The notes: generated from the sequence alone by a model not told the origin. Counted from the first letter of the stretch, positions 28,919-38,694 are shown. The stretch: 64,000 nucleotides of DNA from Pycnococcus provasolii (GCA_938743325.2 OW568863.1:1279436-1343435), one strand, 5' to 3'. A program made the numbers and translations.

Positions 28919-29350
28919 ATGACCACGCAGAGAACGCCACCCGACGTCGCGAGACTATGGCGCCGCGTATCCTCCACCCACCGCATGGCGGACCTGCTCG
29001 ACGGCGACGGCGACGACGACGGCGACGCGGTGGAGAGCGCGCGCTCGCGTGGGCAAAACGGAACGCACGAGGAGGCGGCGAGCGCCCCTGCAGCCGACGA
29101 TGCCGTGCGGTGGGGCCAGGCGGTGGGAGGATTGTCACTCGTCGTGACTGCCGCCGCCTTGCCAATCGCTGTCGTCGCGCTTGCCTACTCTGGCAGGGAT
29201 TGGCAGAGAAAACCTGCAGCAACGGCTGAGGCAATGCTGGGTGCGCACTCGGGAGCGTACTACGCGCTGCTCGTGCCGCTGTGCGTTCCAACGGCTATCA
29301 TCTTCGTGTTTGTGAACTGGTTCTTTCTGAAGTCCTTCAAGCACGCGTGA
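28919..29350 (+). CDS. PIGY: PIG-Y-like subunit of GPI N-acetylglucosaminyltransferase
   Basis: 143 residues. The C-terminal ~75 residues contain two membrane segments: GLSLVVTAAALPIAVVALAY and, after a short loop, YYALLVPLCVPTAIIFVFVN, ending in WFFLKSFKHA. The pattern YxxLLVPLxxP...W...K.FKH is the PIG-Y/Eri1 signature. PIG-Y is a small ER membrane subunit of the complex that attaches GlcNAc to phosphatidylinositol, the first step of GPI-anchor synthesis. The N-terminal ~65 residues are a hydrophilic acidic extension not found in animal PIG-Y (71 residues); a second ATG at 28985 would shorten it. Confidence 0.75.
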   Translation: MTTQRTPPDVARLWRRVSSTHRMADLLDGDGDDDGDAVESARSRGQNGTHEEAASAPAADDAVRWGQAVGGLSLVVTAAALPIAVVALAYSGRDWQRKPAATAEAMLGAHSGAYYALLVPLCVPTAIIFVFVNWFFLKSFKHA

Positions 29351-29397
29351 GAGCTGTGCATTGTTGTATTATGTATGTTTTATGTAACAAGTTCAGT

Positions 29398-29766
29398 TTA
29401 GTTTTTTTCATTCTCCATCTTTACGTCTCTCACCTCTTCCACCCTCGTGTCGCCCGCCTCTCTCAGCCGCGACGACCAAGTCGACAGATTTGCTTTCACC
29501 TCTTTAATCAGCCTCTCCTTCTCCGCCACCTCCTTTTCCAGCGCCTCCACCTCGCGCTCCGCCGCCTCGCGCGAGTTGGGAGAAGGGTGTCCAAGCACCG
29601 CGCGCATGGCGTTGCATGCCATCCTCAAGTGCGCGGCGTGCTTGCTCGCGTCGTGCGACGATGGCGTGGCGTCCATCAGGCTTCGCAAGTGCGCGTCGAA
29701 TGCGCGCAGGTGAGGCGTGCACGTGGCGGTGGGCACGGAGCGCGTCGCGCCGCCGTCGGTGGGCAT
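29398..29766 (-). CDS. Small helical protein, possible Mediator subunit (MED28-like)
   Basis: 122 residues from the ATG at 29766. Two helical blocks are seen: HLRAFDAHLRSLMD...AAHLRMACNAMRAVL and a long charged coiled coil EAEREVEALEKEVAEKERLIKEVKANLSTWSSRL. The ending 'LEKEVAEKERLIKE...W...L' recalls the C-terminal coiled coil of MED28, where the pattern K-x-x-x-K-D/E-x-L-I...L..W...L recurs, but the match is short and could be generic coiled coil. Divergent from the COA3 gene with 121 bp between ATGs. Confidence 0.5.
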   Translation of the reverse strand: MPTDGGATRSVPTATCTPHLRAFDAHLRSLMDATPSSHDASKHAAHLRMACNAMRAVLGHPSPNSREAAEREVEALEKEVAEKERLIKEVKANLSTWSSRLREAGDTRVEEVRDVKMENEKN

Positions 29767-29887
29767 GGGAACGCAGGGGCGAGAACGGGGAGTGGGCAGG
29801 AAAGAAAGAAAGAAAGAGAGAAGGGAAGGAAAACCCCAAAGGATCAATGATATTCGGGGTTTGCCTCTGACGTCACCTCACTCTCGC

Positions 29888-30085
29888 ATGTCGCCCGCTG
29901 CCGCAGCCGCCGCGTCTCGCAAGGGCGCCTCCAACCTCGCTGTCGGCGTAACCTTGCTCGGATTCGTCGGCGCAACCTACACGTACGTGATACGCGCGGT
30001 GGGGAAGAGCGAACTCGACGACGCCATCGAAACGTTCGAACAGAAGCAAAAGGCCTTGGACACCATCGCGAAAAACGCAAAGTAG
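29888..30085 (+). CDS. COA3: COA3-like cytochrome c oxidase assembly factor
   Basis: A 65-residue protein with a short basic N-terminus (ASRKGASN), one membrane span (LAVGVTLLGFVGATYTYVI) and a charged C-terminal helix (ELDDAIETFEQKQKALDTIAKNAK). This size and the NLxVGxxLxGFVGxxYxY...VG pattern fit COA3/CCDC56, a mitochondrial inner-membrane factor that stabilises newly made Cox1. Small single-span proteins give little statistical support, so the assignment rests on pattern and length. The start is the only ATG, immediately before the small-residue N-terminus. Confidence 0.65.
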   Translation: MSPAAAAAASRKGASNLAVGVTLLGFVGATYTYVIRAVGKSELDDAIETFEQKQKALDTIAKNAK

Positions 30086-30133
30086 GGAGGGATCCGCTGG
30101 ACTGGGACCTGGGTGGTGAGTGAGTTTGGGCTG

Positions 30134-30137
<4 letters not shown>

Positions 30138-30188
<51 letters not shown>
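30138..30188 (+). repeat. (TG)n microsatellite upstream of TGS1
   Basis: About 24 TG dinucleotides, nearly perfect, ending 11 bases before the TGS1 ATG at 30199. It lies in the presumed 5' UTR or core promoter. Confidence 0.95.
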
Positions 30189-30189
<1 letters not shown>

Positions 30190-30198
30190 TGCGTGAAG

Positions 30199-31203
30199 AT
30201 GGTGGAGATTGTGCACACGACACGCCGTGTTGTGTCCGCGGAGGAACGCAAGGGAGCGGCAGATAGGCAAGCACAGCAGCGAGCCAAGCTTGGACTGCCG
30301 TTGGCGTTTGGCGCTGGCGAAGATGCTGCTGCCGGCGCTGAAGTTGAGGCTGCGCAACAAGGGCGAGAGAGAGGGTGGGAGGAAATGTACGACGATGTCA
30401 CGGGCGCGGCGTACTGGCGACACCGTCGGACGGGACGTGCGACGTGGGATCCGCCGCCGCCGGAGGCGACGCCCACCGAGGGACGCGACGACCTGAAGAG
30501 ATACCACGAGAGGAGATACGAGCTGTTCCGGCGCTTCGACGAGGGCGTTCGGCTTGACGACGAAGCGTGGTTCTCCGTGACGCCGGAGCTGCTCGCGAAG
30601 CACCAAGCGAAGCGACTCCTTCAAGCCGTCGCGAAGACGCACAGCATGGTTGCCGTCGACGTGTACGCTGGCGCGGGAGGAAATGCCATACAGCTCGCGC
30701 ACAGGGGAGGTGCCAATGCCCACGTGCTTGGCTTGGAACTCGACACCAAGCGCGCGCACGACGCGGCGCACAACGCGCATGTCTACGGCGCGCGTTGGCG
30801 CGTTGACATCGTCATTGCCGACGCCACGGTTCTGCTCCCTCGCCTTCGCGCGGGAATCGTGGATGCCGTGTTCTCCTCTCCACCGTGGGGAGGTCCGAGA
30901 TATCGTCGCGAGCAGGATGGAAGTTTTGACGCCGACACGCTAGCACCACTCTCACTTGCGGATCTTTGGATCGCCGCGCGTCGCCTGCTGCGCGACGACG
31001 ACGACGGCGGCGGCATTGCGCCACAATCAACCATCGCCACGTTTCTGCCAAGAGCGACGACCGACGCAAGCATCACGCACGCGGCGGAGATGGCTGGGTT
31101 TGATGAGGTGGAGGTGGAGACGGCCGTACTCGACCGAAGGGCGGTTGGCGTGACGGTTTACTGCCGCCGCGCGGCATCACCCACAAGTGATGTGTTGTAT
31201 TAA
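30199..31203 (+). CDS. TGS1: Trimethylguanosine synthase with WW domain
   Basis: 334 residues starting at ATGGTGGAG; the upstream open frame is only the TG repeat. Residues ~55-85 form a WW domain (GWEEMYDDVTGAAYWRHRRTGRATWDPP). The rest is the TGS1 methyltransferase: YELFRRFDEGVRLDDEAWFSVTPE, SAM motif VDVYAGAGGNAIQLA, LGLELD and the catalytic SPPWGGPRY. TGS1 converts m7G caps of snRNA, snoRNA and telomerase RNA to trimethylguanosine. An N-terminal WW domain is also found in plant TGS1 and probably binds Pro-rich splicing proteins. A putative nuclear/Cajal body location is inferred from the family. Confidence 0.92.
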   Translation: MVEIVHTTRRVVSAEERKGAADRQAQQRAKLGLPLAFGAGEDAAAGAEVEAAQQGRERGWEEMYDDVTGAAYWRHRRTGRATWDPPPPEATPTEGRDDLKRYHERRYELFRRFDEGVRLDDEAWFSVTPELLAKHQAKRLLQAVAKTHSMVAVDVYAGAGGNAIQLAHRGGANAHVLGLELDTKRAHDAAHNAHVYGARWRVDIVIADATVLLPRLRAGIVDAVFSSPPWGGPRYRREQDGSFDADTLAPLSLADLWIAARRLLRDDDDGGGIAPQSTIATFLPRATTDASITHAAEMAGFDEVEVETAVLDRRAVGVTVYCRRAASPTSDVLY

Positions 31204-31236
31204 AAAAATAATGAGTAACAACCGATGCATGCAAAT

Positions 31237-32631
31237 CTAACGCTCTATTCTCGAGAGCGATCGCCCGAACACCATCGACGTCAGCCAGTCCATGGCGACG
31301 TGAAATCTGCTGCGCCATGTGCCTAGTCGCGTCAAGTACGCGCTACGCCACGCGAGCCACGACGAGATGCCAGTCATGGTGAGGAGACTGCCACCTGAAT
31401 CCTTCTTGCCAAGTTCGATTACCGCCTCACCCGTCGTCAGCGCTGCCATACTTCCCAGGTGAAGGTACTTGAACGTGCTGGCGCTCTCATCCAGCCGAAA
31501 GCCACCCTCGCGCACTTCAGCGTTTAGCAGCTTCGCGACGAATTTCCCCTGCTGCTCCGCCACCTGCGCAAGAGGCGGTAGTGGCGTCTCCGAATTCGAC
31601 GCGCAGTCGCCAAGCGCGAATACGTCTGCACACACCTCGCCGGTCGCCTTGTCGAAGACGTTCAGGCGATCGTTCACCGCGAGTCGTCCTCCTTTGCTAA
31701 GCATGAACGGCAGCGAGCTCATGAACGGCGTGGGGCCCACGCCTGTGCTCCACACAATCAATCCCGTGGGAATGGCGGTGCCATCCTTCAGCTCCACGGC
31801 GCCGTCCGTGACGCGCTGCACAATCCCCTTGACGATATTCACGCCACCTTGCGTGAGTTTGCTCGCGGCATACTTTCGCAGCGATCCATCAAAGCTGCCG
31901 AGAAGCTCGTTCGCCTCGATAAGCGTCACTTTCATGTCGGCACAAGCTTCGGGGTGTGCCTTGCGCATCGTTTCGCGGATGAAACTCGCAAGCTCGCCCG
32001 CAAACTCGACGCCGGTTGGCCCGCCTCCCACAATCACGGTTTGCAGCAATTTCTTTCTCTCCTCACGCGTGCGCGAGGGAACGCTAGCAAGCGCGACGTT
32101 CGTGAGCAACCGCTCGCGGATGCGGAATGCGTGCGTGGCATCTCGAAGCGGAAATGTGTGTTCGTCGACGCCTGGCACGCCGAACGTGGTTCCGAGTGCT
32201 CCCGTGCAGACGGCGAGTTTGTCGAACTTCACTTCGTACTCGTGGCCGTCGGCACACTCGCAGACGATCACCTTTTTAGCGACGTCGACCCCCTTCGCTT
32301 TCCCCGCGTAGTAGTGGTTCTTCGGGTTTCCGAGGTCCGGCTGCAGGTATCTGATTGGCTCGATGACGCTCGTGATTTCGAGCGTGCCGACCGCGGCTGA
32401 AGCGAGCAGCGGTGTGAATACCATGTGGTTCCTGGGCGAGACGATGGTAAGGTCGTACGAGGTTTTGCAGTCGAGGTCTCGCGCGAGTCTGGCGCCTGCC
32501 CACCCCGTTCCGAGTATGACGACTCTAGGCAGGCTCAGTGCCGCTGCTGCGAAGGTGCGCGTGTTGTTCTGTTTGAGGCGGTATGCGTTGCGCCACATGG
32601 CAGCGAGCGCCGCGGTGCCCGACATACACAT
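31237..32631 (-). CDS. Type II NAD(P)H dehydrogenase (alternative)
   Basis: 464 residues from the ATG at 32631. Two dinucleotide folds are seen: FAD-binding VVILGTGWAGARLARDL and NAD(P)H-binding TVIVGGGPTGVEFAGEL. VFALGDCAS and the C-terminal amphipathic anchor SWLAWRSAYL...WRSRFHVAMDWLTSMVFGR are characteristic of NDA/NDC/NDI proteins. It oxidises NAD(P)H and reduces quinone without pumping protons, on a mitochondrial or plastid membrane. There is no EF-hand insertion, so it is not the Ca-regulated NDB type. The N-terminal ~35 residues are basic and Ala-rich, a presumed targeting peptide. The frame is open upstream to 32790 but that part overlaps the divergent promoter. Confidence 0.93.
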   Translation of the reverse strand: MCMSGTAALAAMWRNAYRLKQNNTRTFAAAALSLPRVVILGTGWAGARLARDLDCKTSYDLTIVSPRNHMVFTPLLASAAVGTLEITSVIEPIRYLQPDLGNPKNHYYAGKAKGVDVAKKVIVCECADGHEYEVKFDKLAVCTGALGTTFGVPGVDEHTFPLRDATHAFRIRERLLTNVALASVPSRTREERKKLLQTVIVGGGPTGVEFAGELASFIRETMRKAHPEACADMKVTLIEANELLGSFDGSLRKYAASKLTQGGVNIVKGIVQRVTDGAVELKDGTAIPTGLIVWSTGVGPTPFMSSLPFMLSKGGRLAVNDRLNVFDKATGEVCADVFALGDCASNSETPLPPLAQVAEQQGKFVAKLLNAEVREGGFRLDESASTFKYLHLGSMAALTTGEAVIELGKKDSGGSLLTMTGISSWLAWRSAYLTRLGTWRSRFHVAMDWLTSMVFGRSLSRIER

Positions 32632-32975
32632 GTCAAAGGGGTCAAAGGGAAGGCGAGGAGGAGAGAGAGTGCTGGAAGAGGACAGGTGTAACGGAGGAGG
32701 ACTTGGGACTTCGAAGCCTTTCACTTGCACTTGCCCTCCCCGACAGACCGACCACGACCGGGTGGAGGAGAGGACAACGACGGATCCCAAAAAATAAACA
32801 GACTGGACCTGAGATTGCTATTGCTTTTCACGCCTCGTCGGACGCCCGTCGTCCCTTCCTGCCCCTTCCCCGTTCCCTGTGGTTGGACTATTTCGGGCCG
32901 TTCACTTCCACGTGCCACATTACTTCCCTCCCCTCCAGTCACATCACACTCTACCCCCATACACCGTAGGTCAGA
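32632..32975. promoter_or_regulatory. Divergent promoter, NADH dehydrogenase / ADPRibase-Mn-like
   Basis: A 344-bp spacer with pyrimidine-rich stretches and one AT-rich patch (CCCAAAAAATAAACAG at about 32785-32800). No factor-specific motif is recognised. Confidence 0.4.
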
Positions 32976-34052
32976 ATGTCCTCCGTGCCAGCCTCGCTCT
33001 CCTCGCTCTCGGCGCACGCAACGAACGCGAACAGCAAAAAGGCCATGCTCAAGCTCGGCGTGGTCGCTGACGTGCAGCACGGGCTCATACCCAACAAAAT
33101 AAGCCACACGGGACGCGTGCAGCACTTCCGAGCGACGAGGTGGAGGCTCGAACAGGCGGTGGACGAGTGGCTGGAAGTGCACCAAACGACGGGAGAACTG
33201 CACGGCGTGCTCAACCTAGGAGACTCACTGGAAGGCGACTGGGACGGAGGCGCAAACCAGGCCACAAAGGAACTTGAGGCGATTGCAACGCAGTTCGATC
33301 GACTGCAAGATGCAGGCTTGCCTGTGCTCCATGTGGCAGGAAATCACTGCCTGCGCCACCTACCGGGAACACTCCTGGCGGAGCGCCTGGATTTTCCGCC
33401 CACCCGTCACCAAGGCGTGGTTCACAACGGCGAGTACGACGACGACCTCTACTACGCGTACCAGACAAGTGACGGCTTTCGCGTCGTCGCGCTCGACACG
33501 TGCGAACTGAGCGGGCTGCCCGAGTGTGCTTGGCCAGGCTACAGTCTCACACACCGCGACCCTCAACGCGCCGACGAGCTGCGCGAAGAGGCGCACGCCA
33601 TGTGCGATCGACTCCGCGCCGAGGCGTCAGCACGCAACGAACCCGATCCGCCGCAGCTATGTCGGTGGAATGGCGGCGTATCTAAGAGGCAGATGAGCTT
33701 CTTAAGACAGCAGCTCCAAGATGAGAAAGTCCTCGTCATGTCTCACCATCCTCTGAAAAGCGGGGCAGCACGTGAATCGGCATTGTGTTGGAACCATCAC
33801 GAGGTGAGCGCGTGTCTGGACGAATTTTCCGACGTCGTGTTGGGATCCGTGTGCGGCCATGATCACCACGGTGGTTATGTTCAGAGTGATACGGGTGTTC
33901 ATTTCGTGACTCTTGAGGCCATGCTTGAGGCCGAGTCGAACGCATTTGGCATCATGTCCATAGTACCTCACAGCGACGACGGCGACGAACTGGCGCTCGT
34001 TATCCAAGGTGTTGGATGCATGACAAACCGATACCTCACCTGCTTCCAATAG
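32976..34052 (+). CDS. ADPRibase-Mn-like metallophosphatase
   Basis: 358 residues. Calcineurin-like phosphoesterase motifs in order: GVVADVQ (D-x-H/Q), LNLGDSLEGDW (GD), HVAGNHCLRH (GNH), VMSHHPLKS and GHDHHGG (GHxH). The spacing and VQHG.....GRVQHFRATRWRLEQAV match manganese-dependent ADP-ribose/CDP-alcohol diphosphatase. These enzymes hydrolyse ADP-ribose, CDP-choline and related nucleotides in the cytosol; family members in plants are also called DEVH/ACP-like. The start is the first ATG and no transit peptide is obvious. Two metal-site histidines and the bridging Asp are all present, so activity is expected. Confidence 0.88.
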   Translation: MSSVPASLSSLSAHATNANSKKAMLKLGVVADVQHGLIPNKISHTGRVQHFRATRWRLEQAVDEWLEVHQTTGELHGVLNLGDSLEGDWDGGANQATKELEAIATQFDRLQDAGLPVLHVAGNHCLRHLPGTLLAERLDFPPTRHQGVVHNGEYDDDLYYAYQTSDGFRVVALDTCELSGLPECAWPGYSLTHRDPQRADELREEAHAMCDRLRAEASARNEPDPPQLCRWNGGVSKRQMSFLRQQLQDEKVLVMSHHPLKSGAARESALCWNHHEVSACLDEFSDVVLGSVCGHDHHGGYVQSDTGVHFVTLEAMLEAESNAFGIMSIVPHSDDGDELALVIQGVGCMTNRYLTCFQ

Positions 34053-34076
34053 AGTTTCATGTTCATTCTTGTGATT

Positions 34077-36830
34077 TTACAAATTGTTTTTTTTTACCTT
34101 CCAATTTTCAAACTCTCCCCGCAGGCGCAGGGAGTTGCCCACGACGCAAACAGACGAGGCGGCCATCATCGCACCTGCCGCGCTTGGGGTCAACGCGACA
34201 CCAAAGGTTGGCAGAGCCGCGCCTGCAGCCAAAGGCAGACCTAGGGCGTTGTATCCCACGGCCCAGCCAAGGTTCTGGCGAATACGCGACAGCGCAGAGC
34301 GGCTCAGCCGAACGGCGTCGGAAATGCGAGTCGCACCGCCGCCGACGAGGAGCACCTTCGCAGCCTCGCTTGCGGCATCGACGCCCTCAGCCACCGCCAT
34401 TCCGCAGTCAGACGCGGCGAGCGCTGGCGCGTCGTTCACACCATCACCCACCACACAGACGCGTGCGCCGTCAGCCTTGAGCTGCTCCACGAGAGCGAGC
34501 TTGTCCGTAGGACTTTGAGAGCTTAGTGCGTACGCGGGGGGAATGCCCGCCGCCGCTGCCGCGGCGTTCACAGCCGACGCAGAGTCTCCAGAGCACAGGT
34601 AAACCTGCATTCCCAGCTCCTCCTGCAGTGTGCGAACAGCCTCTACAGCATCCCCCTTGAGTGCGTCGCCAAGGTCGACGTACCCGAGCATACCGTCGTC
34701 TGATCTGCAGATGTAAACGCGCGTGAGCCCGTCAGGAATTCCGTCGACGGCACCGAGGCCATTCGCATCGTCGCCCATGCCCACCTCACCCAGCGCCCAG
34801 TCCAGACGTCCAATGGCAACGCGCCTGCCGTCAATCGTCGCTGCGGCACCGCATCCTGGCACCGTGACGGAGTCGTACACGTAGTCGAAGCCGCCGTCGC
34901 CGTCTCTGCCTCCTCGCGCCTCCGCCGCGGAGACGAGCGCAGTTGCCAGTGGGTGGCGCACGTCGCGCTCCGCAGCCGCGGCGAGACGCAGCAGCGCAGC
35001 TTCGTCGGCAACACCGTCCGCTCCACCCGCCACGAAGACGCTGCGCACGCGTGGCGCACCCTCGGTGAGCGTTCCAGTCTTGTCGAGGACCACTACACCG
35101 CACGACGCGAGCGCCTCGAGCGCCTCACCCGAGCGAAACAGCACGCCGCGCTTTGCCGCGAGGCTCGTCGCCACGAGCGTTGCGGTGGGCGTCGCCAGCC
35201 CGAGGGCGCACGGGCAGGCACAGACGAGAACGTCCACGGCAAGGCGCAAACCGACGAGAGCGCCTGGGGGCAGCGCCGACGCAGTGCCAAACGATGCGCC
35301 CGTTCCCGTCGCGGCGGCGACGGCGGCTGGGAACATGCTCGCCCCCGCGGTTGCCCAGAATGCGAGCGTTGCCGCCGCGGCTGCCGCGACGCCCCACACA
35401 AAGGGACCTGCCGCGGCATCCGCAAATCTCTGCACGGGAGCCGCCTTCGCCTGCGCCTCCTCGACCAGGCGCGCGACGCTCGCCACCTGCGTTTCGGCGC
35501 CTGCAGCAGAGGCGCGCACCGACACGGGCGCTCCCCACGCGATGGCGCCCGCGCTCACGACCGCACCCTCCGCCTTGCTGATCAGCCGCCCTTCGCCCGT
35601 CAGGTGGCTCTCATCGAATGACGCCGCGCCGCGCAGCACCGTTCCGTCGACAGGAACGCGCTCGCCTGGGAGCACGCGCACCACCTCGCCCGTTCGAATC
35701 GCGCCGGCGTCCACGTCAACGACGGACGACGACTCGTCCAACTCGAGATGTGCGACTCTGGGAAGCAGCTCCGCCATCGCGCGGAGGTCGCCACCAGCCT
35801 GCAGGCGCGCGCGCTCCTCGAGCGCGCGCCCGAGCAGGATGAATGCAAGCAGCATGACAGGCTCCTCGAGGAATGCGGAGGCGGGAAGACCGAGCGACGG
35901 AACGGCGAGACCGGCGACGCCTGCGCCGAAGGACGTGGATGCGCCAAGGCCGACGAGGCTGTTCATATTCGGACGTCCCGCGACGAAGCTCTTGTAGCCG
36001 TCACAGAGCACTGCGCGTCCAGGTCCCACGAGCGCGGCGCCGGAGAGCGCAGCACCGACCCAAGGTGACCCGAACATGGCCATGTTGTGAGCATGTGCGA
36101 TGGAGTGGAAACCAGCCATGTGCAGCAGGTGTCCTGCGTGATGCGCGCAGCACACTCCCACGAGTCCCCAGGCTACTGCGAGGTCGACGCCGGCTCTCTT
36201 GAGTGCTTTCTGCCGCTCCTCATCCTTCTCCGCGAGCCTTGTCGCCCTCTCGACGGCGTTCTCTGCCGCAGCCCTGCGTCGCGCCGTGAATCCCTTGGCG
36301 CACACGGCGTCCGCCGCCGCGGCAACGACGTCGTCCGCCGTTTGCGCGGACGTGGGTATTACGCGTAGCATAGCCGCTCCGGTGACAAGGTTGACCGCTG
36401 CGGAGTCGACGCCGGGCGTTCCTTCGAGCACGCGCTGCACAGCAGCTGAGCACCCACCGCAGTTCATGCCCTCAACGTCCAGCAGAGCAACCTGCGCAGA
36501 AGCAGTCTGCTGCAGCGCGTCGCTTACCTGCTGCTGCTTCTGCTGGGAAGCAGGCATTTGGCTTCCGTTGGCGCTGCTAGCTGCCGAAGCCGCCACCGCC
36601 GCGGACGGCTGCAGCGACGGCTGCTTCTGCTTCGAGGAGGAGGATGCGGAGGAGTGCTGCGTGGATGACGACGACGTCTGTGCCCTGACAGCGATGAGTG
36701 CGCGCGCGTGCACATTGCTGCTGCTGCTGCTGCTGCTGTTGTTGTGCGTGTTACTTCTTGCCGCGTTGGTCGCCGTGTACCTAGCGTAGACGTGCACGCC
36801 CGTGGACAGTCTTCGTGCGTGCAGCGCCAT
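34077..36830 (-). CDS. Copper-transporting P1B-type ATPase, probably plastid
   Basis: 917 residues. An N-terminal Ser/Gln/Ala-rich region of ~110 residues (likely transit peptide) precedes one heavy-metal domain with GMNCGGCSAAV (~121-131). Membrane segments and P-type ATPase motifs follow: LTGEGRLISK, VDVLVCACPCALGLATPTA (metal-binding CPC), DKTGTLTEGAP (phosphorylated Asp), a His-Pro of the nucleotide domain in VRHPLATAL, and VGDGVNDAPALAASD. The CPC with YN and MxxSS near the end (GYNALGLPLAAG, GAMMAASSVCVVGNSLRL) indicates Cu(I) specificity. Single HMA domain plus transit peptide resembles PAA1/PAA2 that supply plastocyanin. The frame runs continuously with no intron. Confidence 0.93.
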   Translation of the reverse strand: MALHARRLSTGVHVYARYTATNAARSNTHNNSSSSSSSNVHARALIAVRAQTSSSSTQHSSASSSSKQKQPSLQPSAAVAASAASSANGSQMPASQQKQQQVSDALQQTASAQVALLDVEGMNCGGCSAAVQRVLEGTPGVDSAAVNLVTGAAMLRVIPTSAQTADDVVAAAADAVCAKGFTARRRAAAENAVERATRLAEKDEERQKALKRAGVDLAVAWGLVGVCCAHHAGHLLHMAGFHSIAHAHNMAMFGSPWVGAALSGAALVGPGRAVLCDGYKSFVAGRPNMNSLVGLGASTSFGAGVAGLAVPSLGLPASAFLEEPVMLLAFILLGRALEERARLQAGGDLRAMAELLPRVAHLELDESSSVVDVDAGAIRTGEVVRVLPGERVPVDGTVLRGAASFDESHLTGEGRLISKAEGAVVSAGAIAWGAPVSVRASAAGAETQVASVARLVEEAQAKAAPVQRFADAAAGPFVWGVAAAAAATLAFWATAGASMFPAAVAAATGTGASFGTASALPPGALVGLRLAVDVLVCACPCALGLATPTATLVATSLAAKRGVLFRSGEALEALASCGVVVLDKTGTLTEGAPRVRSVFVAGGADGVADEAALLRLAAAAERDVRHPLATALVSAAEARGGRDGDGGFDYVYDSVTVPGCGAAATIDGRRVAIGRLDWALGEVGMGDDANGLGAVDGIPDGLTRVYICRSDDGMLGYVDLGDALKGDAVEAVRTLQEELGMQVYLCSGDSASAVNAAAAAAGIPPAYALSSQSPTDKLALVEQLKADGARVCVVGDGVNDAPALAASDCGMAVAEGVDAASEAAKVLLVGGGATRISDAVRLSRSALSRIRQNLGWAVGYNALGLPLAAGAALPTFGVALTPSAAGAMMAASSVCVVGNSLRLRGEFENWKVKKNNL

Positions 36831-37077
36831 ATGTACGTGTGCGAGGTGTTGGGAGTGAGGGGAGGGGAGGGGAGGGAAGGGGGAGGAAGGGGAGGGTTTG
36901 TTATCGGCTCCGGATTCGGCCTAACCCTTCCCCTTTCCCCTCCGGACTCCACGCGACCTAGCACCTCCTACTTCAGGGGATTCTACGTTGAACTGGGTTT
37001 CTTCGCCTCCCCTCCTTTGCTTCGGATCGTCCCGTTCTAGGTCACCGACGGGATTATTCGCTGTGCTCTGCGTCACC
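36831..37077. promoter_or_regulatory. Divergent promoter, copper ATPase / P58IPK
   Basis: A 247-bp spacer with a G-rich run (GGGAGGGGAGGGGAGGG near 36857) and the word GGGGATTCTACGTTGAAC (about 36975-36992), which shares GGATTCTACG with the 5' flanks of TSP1 units 2 and 3. Confidence 0.4.
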
Positions 37078-38694
37078 ATGACAATACGCCTTGCAAGAGT
37101 ATGGCCAGCCGTCCTTGTCCTGCTCATAGCGCGAACAGCGGCGCAGCAGCAGCAGCAGCACGACGGCGGCGGCGGCGGCGGCGCGTGCGACGCAGCGGGC
37201 GACGCAGGAACGGGGGCATGCGCTGCTCCGGGGCAGAGGGGGTTGGACGCAGCCAGCGCGATCAAGGCGGGCGACGCGGCGATGGCGGAGCAGAGATACC
37301 TGGCTGCCGCGGGACACTACGGCAAGGCTGTGTCATTGGCGCCGTCGGATCCTGTGGGACACGCAAAGCGCGCGACGGCGCTCGTCGCGCAGGGAAAGCC
37401 CTTCGACGCGCTCAGGGACCTCGACGCCGCCGTGCTGGCGGACGTCAGCGGTCGTGCCGGCTCGAGGCTTTCGCGCGCGCGCATACGCCGGATGGTTTGC
37501 CACTTTGACGGCGCCCTGGAGGATGTCAACAAGGTGCTGGAGGCGAAGGAGGACAACGGAGCGGCGCGCGCAGAGCTGTCAACGCTGCTGGATGCGCGCA
37601 AGGCACTCGGACTCGCGCAGATTGCGCACACCTCCAACGATCGCGAGAGCTTCAGGAGGCACATAGACAAGGTGCTAGAAAAGTGCAACTCGTGCGCGGC
37701 GGCGCGTCTGCTTCTTGCGGAGTCGATGCTGCGTGACGGCGACGCGGACACCGCGGTGGCTGAGTGCGGCACGCTGCTCAAGGCGAACGCCAAGGATCTC
37801 GACGCGCTCCTGCTGCGCGGCCTCGCGTACTACGTGAGCGGCAAGGTGGACACCTGCCTCAAGCACATGCGCGAGGGGTTGAAGTACGACCCGGAACACA
37901 AGGGTCTCAAGGCTGCGTACAGGCGCTACAAGAATGTTGACAAGGCGATGTCGAACGGCAACGCCGCCGCGGCGGAGAATCGGCAGGCGGACGCCGCAGC
38001 TTCGTTCGAGAAGGCGATTGCGGAGATGCAGAAGGCGGCGAACTCGAAGGACGGCGGGATACAGATCAACCATGTGCCACGCTCGCTCGCATCGGCGGCA
38101 CATCTCGGCGCGTGCAAGGCGCATAGGCGGCTGGGCCAGGCTGAGAAAGCGGTGACGGCTTGCAACAGCGCCATCGAAGCTTCGGGGAATGGTGGCACCG
38201 CAGAGATGCTCGTCGAGCGCGCCGAGGCGTTTGTGCTGCAAGAGGCGTGGGAACGCGCGATGCACGACGCGCAGGTTGCGCACCAAAAGGACCAGGGCTC
38301 CGGCGCGGGCGAGCTGTACCAGCGCGTGCAGCGCATGAAGCAGATGGCTGGCCGTGTCGACTACTACAAGGTGCTGGGCTTGCATCGCGGCGCCTCGGAT
38401 CGCGAAATCAAGCGCGCGTACAAGCAGCTCGCGCTCAAGTGGCATCCGGACAAGAACCCGGACAATCCTGAGGCTGCCGAGAAGGAGTTCCAGAAGGTGG
38501 CGGGAGCTTACGAGATTTTGAGCGACCCGGAGAAGAAGGCTCGCTTCGACCGCGGCGAGGATCCAAACGAGCAGAATGGCGGCGGCGGCGGCGGTGGAGG
38601 TGGATTTCATCACCCGTTCGGCCAACACTTCGGCCATCACCATCACCACCACCACGGCGGTCGCCAACGAACGTTCACCTTCCGGTTTGGTTGA
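37078..38694 (+). CDS. DNAJC3: P58IPK/DNAJC3-like ER co-chaperone (TPR + J domain)
   Basis: 538 residues from the ATG at 37078. An N-terminal signal peptide ([17 protein letters not shown]) is followed by Gln/Gly tracts. About nine TPR-like helical repeats fill residues ~60-410 ([44 protein letters not shown]). A J domain follows at ~425-490: [22 protein letters not shown] with HPDKNP as the HPD triad. A Gly/His-rich tail ends the protein. P58IPK binds unfolded proteins in the ER lumen with its TPRs and recruits BiP by its J domain. It lacks a visible KDEL-type ending. Confidence 0.9.
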   Translation: MTIRLARVWPAVLVLLIARTAAQQQQQHDGGGGGGACDAAGDAGTGACAAPGQRGLDAASAIKAGDAAMAEQRYLAAAGHYGKAVSLAPSDPVGHAKRATALVAQGKPFDALRDLDAAVLADVSGRAGSRLSRARIRRMVCHFDGALEDVNKVLEAKEDNGAARAELSTLLDARKALGLAQIAHTSNDRESFRRHIDKVLEKCNSCAAARLLLAESMLRDGDADTAVAECGTLLKANAKDLDALLLRGLAYYVSGKVDTCLKHMREGLKYDPEHKGLKAAYRRYKNVDKAMSNGNAAAAENRQADAAASFEKAIAEMQKAANSKDGGIQINHVPRSLASAAHLGACKAHRRLGQAEKAVTACNSAIEASGNGGTAEMLVERAEAFVLQEAWERAMHDAQVAHQKDQGSGAGELYQRVQRMKQMAGRVDYYKVLGLHRGASDREIKRAYKQLALKWHPDKNPDNPEAAEKEFQKVAGAYEILSDPEKKARFDRGEDPNEQNGGGGGGGGGFHHPFGQHFGHHHHHHHGGRQRTFTFRFG

